From: Isoptericola peretonis
GTDB lineage: Bacteria > Actinomycetota > Actinomycetes > Actinomycetales > Cellulomonadaceae
Direction: 5' to 3'
DNA length: 64,000 nt
Assembly: GCA_023241745.1 (NCBI GenBank)
Contig: JALQCY010000009.1
Location: 1-64,000 of the forward strand
The position numbers were made by a program, and so were the translations under genes. Shown here piece after piece: positions 24,305 to 35,426 of the stretch; the stretch's first letter is position 1, and every line of letters starts with the position of its first letter. The notes beneath the pieces were generated by a model. The model ran no database searches. It was not told the origin of the DNA and worked only from the letters and a program-made list of their open reading frames with translations.

Positions 24305-25896
24305 ACGCCTGGTCGGTCGAGACGCTCGTCCCGCTGCCCGTCATGCTGCCGCTGTTCGCGGCCGGGCTGACGCTCGCCCTGCACCGGTACGCCCGCGTGC
24401 AGCGGATCATCAGCGTGACCGCGCTCGCCGCCGCCCTCGCGGCGTCGGTCGGGCTGCTCTTCGCCGCCGACGCCGGCCCGATCGTCGTGGAGATCGGCAG
24501 CTGGGCCGTGCCCGTCGGCATCGACCTGGTCGCCGACCGCCTGTCCGCCGTCATGCTCACGGTCTCCGGCGTGATGCTGCTGTGCGTCCTCCTGTACTCC
24601 CTGGGTCAGGGCGTGCCGGAGGGGGAGGACGAGCCGGGCACGACGCGCGGCGACATGATCCCCGTCGCGATCTTCCACCCGACGTTCCTCATCCTCGCCG
24701 CGGGCGTGGCGAACGCGTTCCTCACCGGCGACCTGTTCAACCTGTACGTCGGGTTCGAGATCCTGCTCGCCTCGTCGGCGGTGCTGCTGACGCTGGGTGG
24801 CACGGCGGAGCGGATCCGCGCCGGGTCGGTCTACATCATCGTCACGCTGGTGTCGTCCCTGCTGTTCCTCACCGCCATCGCGCTGATCTACGGCGCCACC
24901 GGCACGGTCAACATGGCGCAGCTCGCGGAGCGGCTCCCGGAGATCGACCCGACCGTCCGCACGGCGCTGCAGCTGCTCCTCCTGCTCGCGTTCGGCATCA
25001 AGGCCGCGATCTTCCCCTTGTCCGCCTGGCTCCCGGACTCCTACCCGACGGCGCCCGCGCCCGTCACGGCCGTGTTCGCCGGCCTGCTCACCAAGGTGGG
25101 CGTGTACTCCATCCTCCGCACGCAGACGCTGATCTTCCCGGACAACCCTGCCGTCGACCAGGTGCTCATGGTGCTCGCGCTGCTCACCATGGTCATCGGG
25201 ATCTTGGGCGCGGTGGCGCAGAACGACGTCAAACGGCTGCTGTCGTTCACCCTGGTCAGCCACATCGGCTACATGATCTTCGGCATCGCGCTCGCGACCG
25301 AGGCGGGCACCGCGGCGGCCATCTACTACGTGGTGCACCACATCTCCGTCCAGACCGCCCTGTTCCTCGTGGTGGGGCTCGTCGAGTGGCGGGGCGGGTC
25401 GACGTCGCTGGACCGGCTCGGCGGCCTCGCCAAGCTGGCCCCGGGGCTGGCCGTGCTGTTCTTCGTGCCCGCGCTCAACCTCGCGGGCATCCCGCCGCTG
25501 TCCGGGTTCCTCGGCAAGGTGGGCCTGCTCACCGAGGGCGCGACCGTCGGCACCGGCCTGGCGTGGGTGCTGGTCGTCGGGTCGGTCGTGACGTCGCTGC
25601 TCACCCTGTACGCCGTGGTCAAGGCGTGGAACAAGGCGTTCTGGCAGGCGCCGTCGGAGGAGATCGAGTCCGACGTGCCGCTGCCGCGCGGGATGGTGCT
25701 GCCCACGGGCGCGCTCGTCGCGTTCGGCCTGCTGCTCACGGTCGCCGCCGGCCCGCTGTACGGCTACGCCGAGCGCGCCGCCACCGCGTCGATGGACGGC
25801 CACACCTACGTCGACGCCGTCTTCCCCGACGGCGCGGAGCGCGGGCAGGGCGAGTCCGTCGTGGCCACCGACGACGAGGGGAGCGACGCCCCGTGA
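24301..25896 (+). CDS. mrpD: Mrp antiporter subunit D
   Basis: A 531-residue NuoM/N-like membrane subunit with about 14 helices. Key words are LFNLYVGFEILL (conserved Glu), FGIKAAIFPLSAWLPDSYP (conserved Lys), NDVKRLLSFTLVSHIGYM and the proline-rich GIPPLSGFLGK. It forms one of the ion-translocating modules beside MrpA. GTG overlaps the mrpC stop and its own stop overlaps mrpE, so translation is coupled along the operon. Confidence 0.96.
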   Translation: MNAWSVETLVPLPVMLPLFAAGLTLALHRYARVQRIISVTALAAALAASVGLLFAADAGPIVVEIGSWAVPVGIDLVADRLSAVMLTVSGVMLLCVLLYSLGQGVPEGEDEPGTTRGDMIPVAIFHPTFLILAAGVANAFLTGDLFNLYVGFEILLASSAVLLTLGGTAERIRAGSVYIIVTLVSSLLFLTAIALIYGATGTVNMAQLAERLPEIDPTVRTALQLLLLLAFGIKAAIFPLSAWLPDSYPTAPAPVTAVFAGLLTKVGVYSILRTQTLIFPDNPAVDQVLMVLALLTMVIGILGAVAQNDVKRLLSFTLVSHIGYMIFGIALATEAGTAAAIYYVVHHISVQTALFLVVGLVEWRGGSTSLDRLGGLAKLAPGLAVLFFVPALNLAGIPPLSGFLGKVGLLTEGATVGTGLAWVLVVGSVVTSLLTLYAVVKAWNKAFWQAPSEEIESDVPLPRGMVLPTGALVAFGLLLTVAAGPLYGYAERAATASMDGHTYVDAVFPDGAERGQGESVVATDDEGSDAP

Positions 25897-26510
25897 GCCT
25901 GCACCCGCGCCGCCGCCCCGTCCGCCTGCTCCGCCGGCTGGGCTCGCAGTGGCACGCGCTCGCGCTGCTCACGATCGTCTGGGTGCTGCTGTGGGGCGAC
26001 CTGACCTGGGCCAACGTCCTCGCCGGCGCCGCCATCGCGTCCGTGGTGGTCATCATGTTCCCGCTGCCGGCCATCACGATGCAGGGCACCGTGCGGCCGG
26101 GGCGGGCCCTCGTGCTGGTCGGGCGGTTCGTGGCGGACCTGTTCGTCGCGTCGTTCGAGGTGGCGTGGTCCGCGATCAAGCCGGGGCCGACGCCCCACGG
26201 CGCCATCGTGGCGGTTCGACTGCGCAACCCGGAGGACGCGTACCTGACCATCACCGCGGTGATGTCGTCGCTGGTGCCCGGCTCGCTGGTGGTCGAGGCG
26301 CGGCGCAGCACCGGCGTCGTGTACCTGCACGTGCTCGACATCGACGCCTACGGCGGCCCGGAGGCCGTGCGCCGCGACACCCTCGCCCTCGAGGAGCGCG
26401 TGCTGCGAGCGTTCGCGAGCGACGCCGTGCTGGCGCGCTGCGGCCTCGCCCCCGAGGACGCCGCCGCGGCCCTCGACGCCGCCCGCCCCGGAGAGGGGGA
26501 CGCACGATGA
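25893..26510 (+). CDS. mrpE: Mrp antiporter subunit E
   Basis: A 205-residue subunit. Two N-terminal helices (HALALLTIVWVLLWGDL and the following ANVLAGAAIASVVVIMFPLP) precede the conserved cytoplasmic domain with LTITAVMSSLVPGS and YLHVLDID. Mrp complexes need all subunits. GTG start overlapping the mrpD stop; the C-terminus is extended and Ala-rich. Confidence 0.94.
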   Translation: MSLHPRRRPVRLLRRLGSQWHALALLTIVWVLLWGDLTWANVLAGAAIASVVVIMFPLPAITMQGTVRPGRALVLVGRFVADLFVASFEVAWSAIKPGPTPHGAIVAVRLRNPEDAYLTITAVMSSLVPGSLVVEARRSTGVVYLHVLDIDAYGGPEAVRRDTLALEERVLRAFASDAVLARCGLAPEDAAAALDAARPGEGDAR

Positions 26511-26893
26511 TCGTCGCCGTGATCGCGGCCGCCGTGCTCCTGACCGTCGCCGCGCTGCTCGCGCTCGTGCGCGTCGAGCGGGGGCCGTCGATGCTGGACC
26601 GCGCCGTCGCCCTCGACGCCCTGACCATCACCCTCGTCGGCGCCATCGCCGTCGAGGCGATCTGGTCGCGCCGCACCGAGACCATCCCCATCCTCGTCGC
26701 GCTCTCCATGGTCGGCTTCGTCGGCTCCGTCACGATGGCGCGGTTCGCGGCGAAGGAGCCCGAGAGCGAGGGGGCCCCGCACTCCCGCGAGGAGGTCGCC
26801 GCGCAGGCGCGCGCCGCCGACGTCCCCCGCGGCGAGCAGCGCGGGGGCCCCCGTGGCGCCGAGACGGACGACGAGGGGAGCACCGACCGATGA
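26507..26893 (+). CDS. mrpF: Mrp antiporter subunit F
   Basis: A 128-residue subunit with three helices (IVAVIAAAVLLTVAALLALV, RAVALDALTITLVGAIAVEA, TIPILVALSMVGFVGSVTMA) and the family signature RGPSMLDRAVALD. A hydrophilic charged tail of about 40 residues extends beyond the usual length, paralleling the tail on MrpC. The ATG overlaps the mrpE stop. Confidence 0.94.
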   Translation: MIVAVIAAAVLLTVAALLALVRVERGPSMLDRAVALDALTITLVGAIAVEAIWSRRTETIPILVALSMVGFVGSVTMARFAAKEPESEGAPHSREEVAAQARAADVPRGEQRGGPRGAETDDEGSTDR

Positions 26894-27246
26894 CCCACGT
26901 CGAGCCGGGCCTGTGGACCACGATCGCCGACGTCGTCGCGGCCGTGTGCCTGCTGGCCGGCGCGTTCCTCACGCTGGGTGCGGGCGTCGGGCTGACCCGC
27001 TTCCCGTCCCTGCTCGCCCGCATGCACACGGTGACCAAGCCGCAGGTGCTGGGGCTCGTCCTCATGCTCACCGCGCTCGCGCTGCGGGTGCGCAGCTGGT
27101 CGGCCATCGCGATGCTCGTGCTGGTCGTCGCGTTCCAGCTCGTCACGTCGCCCGTCGCCGCGCACATGGTGGGCCGGGCCGGGTTCCGCACCGGCAAGGT
27201 CGACCCGGACGACCTGCGCCCCAACGAGTTCGGCGAGCCCGACTGA
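26890..27246 (+). CDS. mrpG: Mrp antiporter subunit G
   Basis: A 118-residue last subunit, with three helices and the family words GVGLTRFPSLLARMHTVTKP and FQLVTSPVAAHMVGRAG. It completes the antiporter that exchanges cytoplasmic Na+ for external H+ and supports pH and salt homeostasis. The ATG overlaps the mrpF stop. Only 23 bp separate it from the next gene, a CDF exporter. Confidence 0.95.
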   Translation: MTHVEPGLWTTIADVVAAVCLLAGAFLTLGAGVGLTRFPSLLARMHTVTKPQVLGLVLMLTALALRVRSWSAIAMLVLVVAFQLVTSPVAAHMVGRAGFRTGKVDPDDLRPNEFGEPD

Positions 27247-27269
27247 CCTGCTCCTGATAGACCGGGCGC

Positions 27270-28262
27270 ATGGCACCAGCCGAGCCCGGACCCCCGCCCC
27301 AGCCCGGAGTCAGCCCGCGCGTCGTGCAAGAGGCGCCTGCCGCCGGCGAGAGCACCCTCACCGTGATCATCGCGTTCGCCGCGAACGCGTTCGTGGCCGT
27401 CGCGAAGTCCGTGGCGGCGGTCGTCACCGGCTCCGCCTCCATGCTCGCCGAGGCCGTGCACTCCTGGGCGGACACGGGCAACGAGGTCTTCCTGCTCGTC
27501 GCCGACCGGCGGTCCCGGCGGCCCGCGGACCCGCTGCACCCGCTGGGCTTCGGCCGCGAGGCCTACGTGTGGTCGATGTTCGCCGCCATCGGGCTGTTCG
27601 CCGTCGGCGCCGGCGTCTCCATCACGCACGGCATCCAGGAGCTGGTGCACCCCGAGCCCGCGAGCGACTTCGGCGTCGCGTACGCGGTGCTGGGGCTCGC
27701 GTTCCTGGTCGAGGGCGTCTCCTTCCTCCAGGCGACCCGGCAGGCGCGCGCGGAGGCGAAGAAGGCCGAGCACGACGTGCTGCACCACGTGCTCGTCACC
27801 TCCGACCCCACGCTGCGCGCCGTCTTCGCCGAGGACGCCGCCGCGCTGGTCGGCCTCGTCGTCGCGTTCGCCGGGGTGCTGGCGCACCAGGTCACCGGGT
27901 CGCCGGTTCCCGACGCCGTCGGGTCGATCGTCGTGGGCGTCGTGCTGGCCGTCGTCTCGCTCGTGCTGGTCGACCGCAACCGGCGCTTCCTCGTGGGCGA
28001 GGCGGCCCGGCCCGAGACGCGCGCCGCCGTGCTGGACCACCTGGCGCGGCTGCCGCAGGTGGAGCGGGTGACGTACCTGCGGCTCGAGTACGTGGGGCCC
28101 AGGTCGCTGTACCTCGTGGCGAGCGTGGACCTGCGCGGCAACGAGCAGGAGGCGACGGTCGCCCGGCGGCTCGACGACCTGGAGCGGGCGGCCACCCGTG
28201 TGCCCGCCATCGCCGGGGCCGTGTTCACGGTGTCGACGCCCGAGGAGCCGTCGCTCCGCTGA
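27270..28262 (+). CDS. Cation diffusion facilitator transporter
   Basis: A 330-residue CDF protein. Six transmembrane helices include the metal site of helix 2 (HSWAD, His64 and Asp68) and the helix 5 site in FAEDAAALVGL. A short cytoplasmic C-terminal domain follows (TYLRLEYVGPRSLYLVASVD). The variant with LHPLGFGREAYVWSMFA resembles the ZnT9-like branch. The metal is probably Zn or another divalent cation. ATG start 23 bp after mrpG on the same strand, so it could be read through from the mrp promoter. It converges on ogt across a palindromic repeat. Confidence 0.9.
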   Translation: MAPAEPGPPPQPGVSPRVVQEAPAAGESTLTVIIAFAANAFVAVAKSVAAVVTGSASMLAEAVHSWADTGNEVFLLVADRRSRRPADPLHPLGFGREAYVWSMFAAIGLFAVGAGVSITHGIQELVHPEPASDFGVAYAVLGLAFLVEGVSFLQATRQARAEAKKAEHDVLHHVLVTSDPTLRAVFAEDAAALVGLVVAFAGVLAHQVTGSPVPDAVGSIVVGVVLAVVSLVLVDRNRRFLVGEAARPETRAAVLDHLARLPQVERVTYLRLEYVGPRSLYLVASVDLRGNEQEATVARRLDDLERAATRVPAIAGAVFTVSTPEEPSLR

Positions 28263-28271
28263 CACGAAGCA

Positions 28272-28335
28272 CCGCCGAGCAGGTGGTCGCGGCCCGTCCG
28301 CTCGTCGTGACGGGTCGCAACCGCCTGCTCGGCGG
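28272..28335. repeat. 64-nt palindrome, copy 2
   Basis: Two 27-nt arms pair with about three mismatches around a 10-nt loop. It lies exactly between two convergent genes and could terminate both. It aligns gap-free with 12119-12182 at about 50 of 64 positions, so it belongs to a dispersed repeat family. No T-run flanks it. Confidence 0.8.
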
Positions 28336-28337
28336 CC

Positions 28338-28901
28338 TCAGCGGGACGTGTGGCGGGCCTCGTGGGCCAGGAGGCTGCGCTTGACGTCGAGCCCGTAGCG
28401 GAAGCCGCCGAGGCTGCCGTCGGTGCGCAGCACCCGGTGGCAGGGGACGAAGAGGGCGGCCGCGTTCATCGCGCACGCGCCGGCGGCGGCGCGGACGGCG
28501 GCGGGCCGGCCCGAGAGCTCCGCGTAGCGGGTGTACGTGACGGGGTCGCCCGCCTCGACCGTGCGCAGCACGTCCCACGCGTGGGCGCGGTACGGGCCGG
28601 AGACCTGGCGCACGGGGACGGCGTCGATGGCGTGCAGGTCGCCCGCGTAGTAGGCGCGCACGGCCGCCACCGCGGGCGCGACGGCGGGGTCGTCGTCCGG
28701 CACGGACGTCGTGCCGGCGGGCCGGAGGTCCGGATGGGTCAGGCCGACCAGGGCGTCGGCGTCGGTGGTCCAGCCGGAGGCGAGCACCGTGCCGTCGGGG
28801 TCGACGACGACGGTGAACGGCCCGTCGGCGGTGGCGACGGTGGTGGCGCGGGCGGTGCCGGCGGAGACGGTCGGTGCGGTCGGTGCGGTCGTGACGGTCA
28901 T
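28338..28901 (-). CDS. ogt: Methylated-DNA--protein-cysteine methyltransferase
   Basis: A 187-residue suicide enzyme that removes alkyl groups from O6-alkylguanine. The acceptor Cys154 sits in FVPCHRVL. The DNA-binding helix-turn-helix is in VTYTRYAELSGRPAAVRAAAGA, and the conserved Asn-Arg region is AMNAAALF. The N-terminal domain is of the usual size. A GGAGG Shine-Dalgarno precedes the ATG. It lies 65 bp downstream of the Ada-AlkA gene on the same strand, forming an alkylation-repair operon. Confidence 0.95.
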   Translation of the reverse strand: MTVTTAPTAPTVSAGTARATTVATADGPFTVVVDPDGTVLASGWTTDADALVGLTHPDLRPAGTTSVPDDDPAVAPAVAAVRAYYAGDLHAIDAVPVRQVSGPYRAHAWDVLRTVEAGDPVTYTRYAELSGRPAAVRAAAGACAMNAAALFVPCHRVLRTDGSLGGFRYGLDVKRSLLAHEARHTSR

Positions 28902-28966
28902 CGGGGACCTCCGGGTCGGGTGGGGAGCACGTGGACGCGCTCGGGGTGCGGGTCGAGGGCGTGGGC

Positions 28967-30613
28967 TTACCGCACGGTCGGCGGGAGGGCGGCGCGCCAG
29001 AGGTGCATCGCGGCGTACGAACGCCAGGGGGCCCAGCGCTCGGCGCGGGCGGCGAGGGCGCGTGACCGGGCGGCACGCGAGGCGTCGTCGGGCACGCCGA
29101 GGTCGACGCCGGCCGCGGCGGCGCCCGCGAGGAGGGCGACGTCGCCGTCGAGCCAGGCGTCCGGGTCGCGCAGCACGCGCATCGCCACGTACGCGGCCGT
29201 CCAGGGCCCGATGCCGCGGCGCGCCACGAGCGCGGCCCGCAGCGTGGCGCCGTCGTCGCCGACACCGACGGACAGGGTGCCGTCGTCGAGCGCGCGGGCC
29301 GTGTCGACGACTGCGGCGAGCTGCCTGGCGGGCAGGCGCAGGTGCTCCGCGCCCGCCTCGGCGACCTGGGCGGGCGTGGGGAAGAGGCGCGTGAGGCCGG
29401 GCACGGCCGACTCGTACGGGGTGCCCGTGGCCGCGGCGAGCCGGCTCAGGTGCGTGCGCGCCGCGGCCACGCTGATCTGCTGACCGACGATGGCCCGGAC
29501 CACGATCTCGTGCGGGTCGACCGTGCCGGGGACGCGGAGGCCGGGGGTGTGCGCGACGAGCGGGGCGAGCGCCGGGTCGTCGGCGAGCGCGGTGTCGACG
29601 GCCGCCGGGTCGGCGTCCAGGTCGAGCAGCCGCCGCAGGCGGGCCACGGCCACCGAGACGTCCGCCGCCGACGCGAGCTCGAGGCGCACCGCGACCCGCC
29701 CGCCCCCGACGCCGGGGCCGGCCAGCACCTCGGCGGCGCCCGGCCCGTGCGGGAGGCGCAGCGTGCGGGCGTACCGCACGTCGGCGTCCTCGAGATCCGC
29801 GACCTCCACCCCCTCGACCGCGCGGGCGGCGAGGAACGCCACGACGCCCCGGGCGTCGAACGGCTCGCGCACCGGCAGCTCGAGCTCGAGACGCACCCGC
29901 GCGACGTCGCAGCCGCGATCACCTTCCAGCACGCGGTTCCTCGTGTCATCGGGTCCCATGGCGCGGGAGATCGCGTGCTGGAAGGCGGGGTCGGACCGAC
30001 CGCGGCGGCGGGCGCGGGCGCGCAGGTCGCTCGGTGCCGTGTCGAACACCTCGGCCATCGTGTCGTTGAACTGACGGATCGACCCGAAGCCGGCCGCGAA
30101 CGCGACGTCCGCCAGCGGCAGGTCCGTGCCGACGACGAGGCTGCGCGCGGTCTGCGCCCGCTGCGCCCGGGCGAGGGCGAGCGGCCCGGCGCCGAGCTCC
30201 GTGGTGAGCAGGCGGTGCACGTGCCGGGTGCTGTACCCGAGGCGGGCGGCGAGCCCGTCGGTGCCCTCGCGGTCGACGACGCCGTCGGCGATGAGGCGCA
30301 TCGCCCGACCGGCCAGGTCGTGCCGCAGGTCCCACGCGGGCGTGCCGGGCGCGGCCTCCGGCAGGCAGCGCTTGCAGGCGCGGTACCCGGCCTCGTGCGC
30401 CGCCGCGGACGTCAGGTAGAACGTGACGTTCTCCGGCTTGGGCGTGCGGGCGGGGCACGACGGGCGGCAGTAGATCCCTGTGGAGCTCACGGCGGTGAAG
30501 AACTGCCCGTCGAACCGCGTGTCCCGCGCCGCGATGGCGCGGTATCGCTCTGTGAAGACCCGCTCGTTCGCGGGGGCGGGAGTCGGGGTGCCGGGCCGGG
30601 CCGTCGTCGTCAT
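28967..30613 (-). CDS. Bifunctional Ada-type regulator / AlkA DNA glycosylase
   Basis: A 548-residue fusion. Residues 1-90 form the Ada zinc domain (Cys49, Cys53, Cys80, Cys83), where one Cys accepts methyl from phosphotriesters. Residues 95-205 form an AraC-type DNA-binding domain. Residues 235-548 form an AlkA glycosylase with the helix-hairpin-helix GIGPWTAAYVAMR and the catalytic Asp region DAWLDGD. It senses methylation, activates repair genes and excises alkylated bases. The linker at residues 210-231 is encoded by a 70-nt palindromic element. ATG start, with GAGGAT 6 nt upstream, so possibly leaderless. Confidence 0.93.
   Translation of the reverse strand: MTTTARPGTPTPAPANERVFTERYRAIAARDTRFDGQFFTAVSSTGIYCRPSCPARTPKPENVTFYLTSAAAHEAGYRACKRCLPEAAPGTPAWDLRHDLAGRAMRLIADGVVDREGTDGLAARLGYSTRHVHRLLTTELGAGPLALARAQRAQTARSLVVGTDLPLADVAFAAGFGSIRQFNDTMAEVFDTAPSDLRARARRRGRSDPAFQHAISRAMGPDDTRNRVLEGDRGCDVARVRLELELPVREPFDARGVVAFLAARAVEGVEVADLEDADVRYARTLRLPHGPGAAEVLAGPGVGGGRVAVRLELASAADVSVAVARLRRLLDLDADPAAVDTALADDPALAPLVAHTPGLRVPGTVDPHEIVVRAIVGQQISVAAARTHLSRLAAATGTPYESAVPGLTRLFPTPAQVAEAGAEHLRLPARQLAAVVDTARALDDGTLSVGVGDDGATLRAALVARRGIGPWTAAYVAMRVLRDPDAWLDGDVALLAGAAAAGVDLGVPDDASRAARSRALAARAERWAPWRSYAAMHLWRAALPPTVR
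29919..29988. repeat. 70-nt palindromic element inside the Ada-AlkA gene
   Basis: Perfect 14-bp arms (29922-29935 and 29972-29985) with a 36-nt centre encode the linker between the AraC and AlkA domains. Compared with the element at 48756-48825, about 46 of 70 positions match without gaps and the arm positions coincide. The encoded peptide begins AFQHAISRAM and ends RVLEG; the other copy, translated, begins AFENGIDRVM and ends PVLEG. Confidence 0.7.
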
Positions 30614-30690
30614 GGCCCCATCCTCACGCGCGCCCCCGACGCTCGGCTAGCGGGATTCGGACACGACCGTCGACGCCGTGCCCTTGGGCA

Positions 30691-31668
30691 TTAGGGGAGG
30701 GCCTCGATCCAGTCGAGGACGGCGGTGAGGTAGGCGTCGCGGGCGGGCCGCGGCGACAGTGCCAGGTCGTGGGCGCCGCCGGTGATGGTCCGCACCGTGA
30801 CGTCGCCGCCGAGGCGCGGGGCGCGCTCGCGCATGTGGGCGACGTCCAGCACGGTGTCCGTGGTGAGGTGCTGGTCGGCGGTGGAACGGTCCGACGTGAG
30901 GACCAGCACCGGCACGTCCAGGCGGAGCCCGCGCGCGAGCCGCCGCTGGGACCGCAGCACGGACCGCAGCCAGGCGGCCCGGACGGCGAAGGGCTCGTCC
31001 GGCTTCCACGCCGGGTCGAACTCCCACTCGCCGCCTTGGGCGCGGTGCAGGGCGCGCGCGTAGCCGTCGTCGAGGTGGTTGACGATGGCCCGCGGCGCCA
31101 GGACGCCGAGGACCTCGACGAGCGCCGTGGCCGCGGCACGCACCGGGCCGGGCTTGTTGAGCTGGACCCAGGGGCTGTTGAGCACCAGCGCGTCGGCGCG
31201 GCCGGGCCGCGCGGAGGCCCACAGCGGGGCCACGAGGCCGCCGGTGGAGTGGCCGAGCACCACGAGACGCTCGTGCCCCGCAGACCGGACGGCCGCGGCC
31301 GCGGCGTCGAGGTCCTGCGCGTACACCGCGACGTCCCGCACCTGGTTCGGGTCGCCTCCGGCGCTCACGTGCGCGTCCCAGGCGCGGCCGTGACCGCGCA
31401 GGTCGACGGAGTAGAACGCCAGGCCGCGGGCGGCGACGGCCGTCGCGAGGTGCGGGTGGAAGAAGTAGTCCGCGAAGCCGTGCACGTACAGCACGGCCGT
31501 GCGGGCTGCCGGGGACCCTGTGTCGCCCGGCGTCGACGGCACGTGACGCACGAGCACCGCCTCCGCGCCGCCGGGCAGCGGCAGGGTGCGCGCCTGGAAG
31601 TCGGGGCCGAGGACGTCCTCGCGCCACGCCCCGGCACCGGGGCGTGGCGCGGCCTGCGGGTCAGGCAC
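30691..31668 (-). CDS. Alpha/beta hydrolase (serine aminopeptidase/monoacylglycerol lipase-like)
   Basis: A 325-residue serine hydrolase. The oxyanion region is YVHGFADYFFHP, the DLRGHGR motif marks the Hydrolase_4 family, the nucleophile Ser141 is in LGHSTGGL, and the catalytic His is in GGAHDLALS. No signal peptide is seen. The GTG start overlaps the 3' end of the LppM-like gene by 8 bp, so the two are co-translated. A lipid or peptide ester substrate is plausible; none can be named. Confidence 0.88.
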   Translation of the reverse strand: MPDPQAAPRPGAGAWREDVLGPDFQARTLPLPGGAEAVLVRHVPSTPGDTGSPAARTAVLYVHGFADYFFHPHLATAVAARGLAFYSVDLRGHGRAWDAHVSAGGDPNQVRDVAVYAQDLDAAAAAVRSAGHERLVVLGHSTGGLVAPLWASARPGRADALVLNSPWVQLNKPGPVRAAATALVEVLGVLAPRAIVNHLDDGYARALHRAQGGEWEFDPAWKPDEPFAVRAAWLRSVLRSQRRLARGLRLDVPVLVLTSDRSTADQHLTTDTVLDVAHMRERAPRLGGDVTVRTITGGAHDLALSPRPARDAYLTAVLDWIEALP

Positions 31669-32686
31669 CCTGCGTCGGACCGGACGGGCGGCGCGGGTCG
31701 CCGGGCTCGGACCCCGGCTCGGACCCCGGCTCGGGCTCGAACGGTTCCGCGACGGGTCCGGTGGTCGGGCCGGTCGGCGGCGTGCTCTCGGGTGCGGGCC
31801 GCGGTTCGAGGGGGTCCGCGACGGGCCCGGTCGCCGGCTCGGCCGTGGGCGCGGTCGGCGGGGCGGGCGGGGCGCCGAACACCTGCTCCTCGGGCGTCGG
31901 GCCCGCGCCCGGGGCGGGAACGGAGCCGGGGGCCGTGCCGGCGGCGAGCGCGGCGTCCCCGGTCGCGGTGCCGGTGACGGGGGCAGGGCGGCGGTTGTTC
32001 CGCACGACGAGCCACACGACGAGGCCGATGACGATCAGCCCCACGACGAGCCCGACGACCCACCACGGGAAGCTGCTGCCCGTCTCGGCGGAGCCGCGCG
32101 CCTGGAACTCGGTGACCTCGCCCATCTGGGGGGCCCAGGAGACGGTGTTGCCGTCGACGGTGCCGTTGGCCTCGATCACCTCGCCGGGGAAGGTGATGGA
32201 GATCTGCACGTCCAGGGCATCCTGCAGCCCTTCGGGCAGGTCGCCGAGCTGGCCGAGGTCCTGCGACATGTCCGTCTGGCCGGCGACGACGTACTCGTCG
32301 CCCTCCCGCGTGATCGACAGGCCGGCGTCCTGGGCGGTGCCGGCGCCGCCCAGCTCGAGCTGGTCGAGGGGGACGTCCGTGTAGGTGATCTCCGTGCCGG
32401 TGTACTCGTCGTCGGACCAGGGCTCCTGGGTGGCGCCCTCCGGCAGGCCGGCCTCGAGCTCGCTGCTCGCCTGGTCCCACAGCTCGCCCGGCTCCATGCC
32501 CATCGTCTCGGCCAGCTGGTTGGAGAAGGCCATGATCATCGTGCCGGACGCCGTGTCCTCCTCGGACAGCGTCATGTCGACGTCGACCTTCATGCACCCT
32601 GCGAGGGCGAGAAGTCCGACGGCGGCGAGCGCCGCGGCGATCGCGGTACGAAGTCGGCGGCGAGGGCCGTGGGCTGGTGTGGTCAC
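31661..32686 (-). CDS. LppM-like lipoprotein (DUF3153)
   Basis: A 341-residue surface protein. A signal peptide with lipobox LALAGC gives lipidated Cys31. The body (KVDVDMTLSEEDTASGTM onward) matches the DUF3153/LppM family, which in mycobacteria affects the cell envelope. A transmembrane helix (FPWWVVGLVVGLIVIGLVVW) at about residue 210 is followed by a basic stop-transfer and a long Pro/Gly/Glu tail with GSEPG repeats. A lipoprotein that also carries a C-terminal helix would be anchored at both ends. GTG start; it heads an operon with the hydrolase. Confidence 0.85.
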   Translation of the reverse strand: MTTPAHGPRRRLRTAIAAALAAVGLLALAGCMKVDVDMTLSEEDTASGTMIMAFSNQLAETMGMEPGELWDQASSELEAGLPEGATQEPWSDDEYTGTEITYTDVPLDQLELGGAGTAQDAGLSITREGDEYVVAGQTDMSQDLGQLGDLPEGLQDALDVQISITFPGEVIEANGTVDGNTVSWAPQMGEVTEFQARGSAETGSSFPWWVVGLVVGLIVIGLVVWLVVRNNRRPAPVTGTATGDAALAAGTAPGSVPAPGAGPTPEEQVFGAPPAPPTAPTAEPATGPVADPLEPRPAPESTPPTGPTTGPVAEPFEPEPGSEPGSEPGDPRRPSGPTQGA

Positions 32687-32740
32687 CGACCCAGCATCCC
32701 GCAGCCCTGGTCGGGGAGCCAGCGGGCGTGCCGGGGCGGC

Positions 32741-32777
32741 TTGCGACCAAAGTTGAGCGGAATAGACTCAACTTTGG
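32741..32777 (+). promoter_or_regulatory. clpB promoter with HAIR (HspR) operator
   Basis: A -35 TTGCGA (32741-32746) and -10 TAGACT (32763-32768) are 16 bp apart. Over the -10 lies a perfect palindrome, CCAAAGTTGAG (32747-32757) and CTCAACTTTGG (32767-32777), whose TTGAG-N9-CTCAA core equals the HspR-associated inverted repeat HAIR. This predicts heat-shock derepression of clpB by HspR, as in Streptomyces and mycobacteria. Confidence 0.88.
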
Positions 32778-32822
32778 CAGCGTTCCCTCGACAGACGTTT
32801 CCCCGTGTCTCCCGGAGGTCCC

Positions 32823-35426
<2,604 letters not shown>

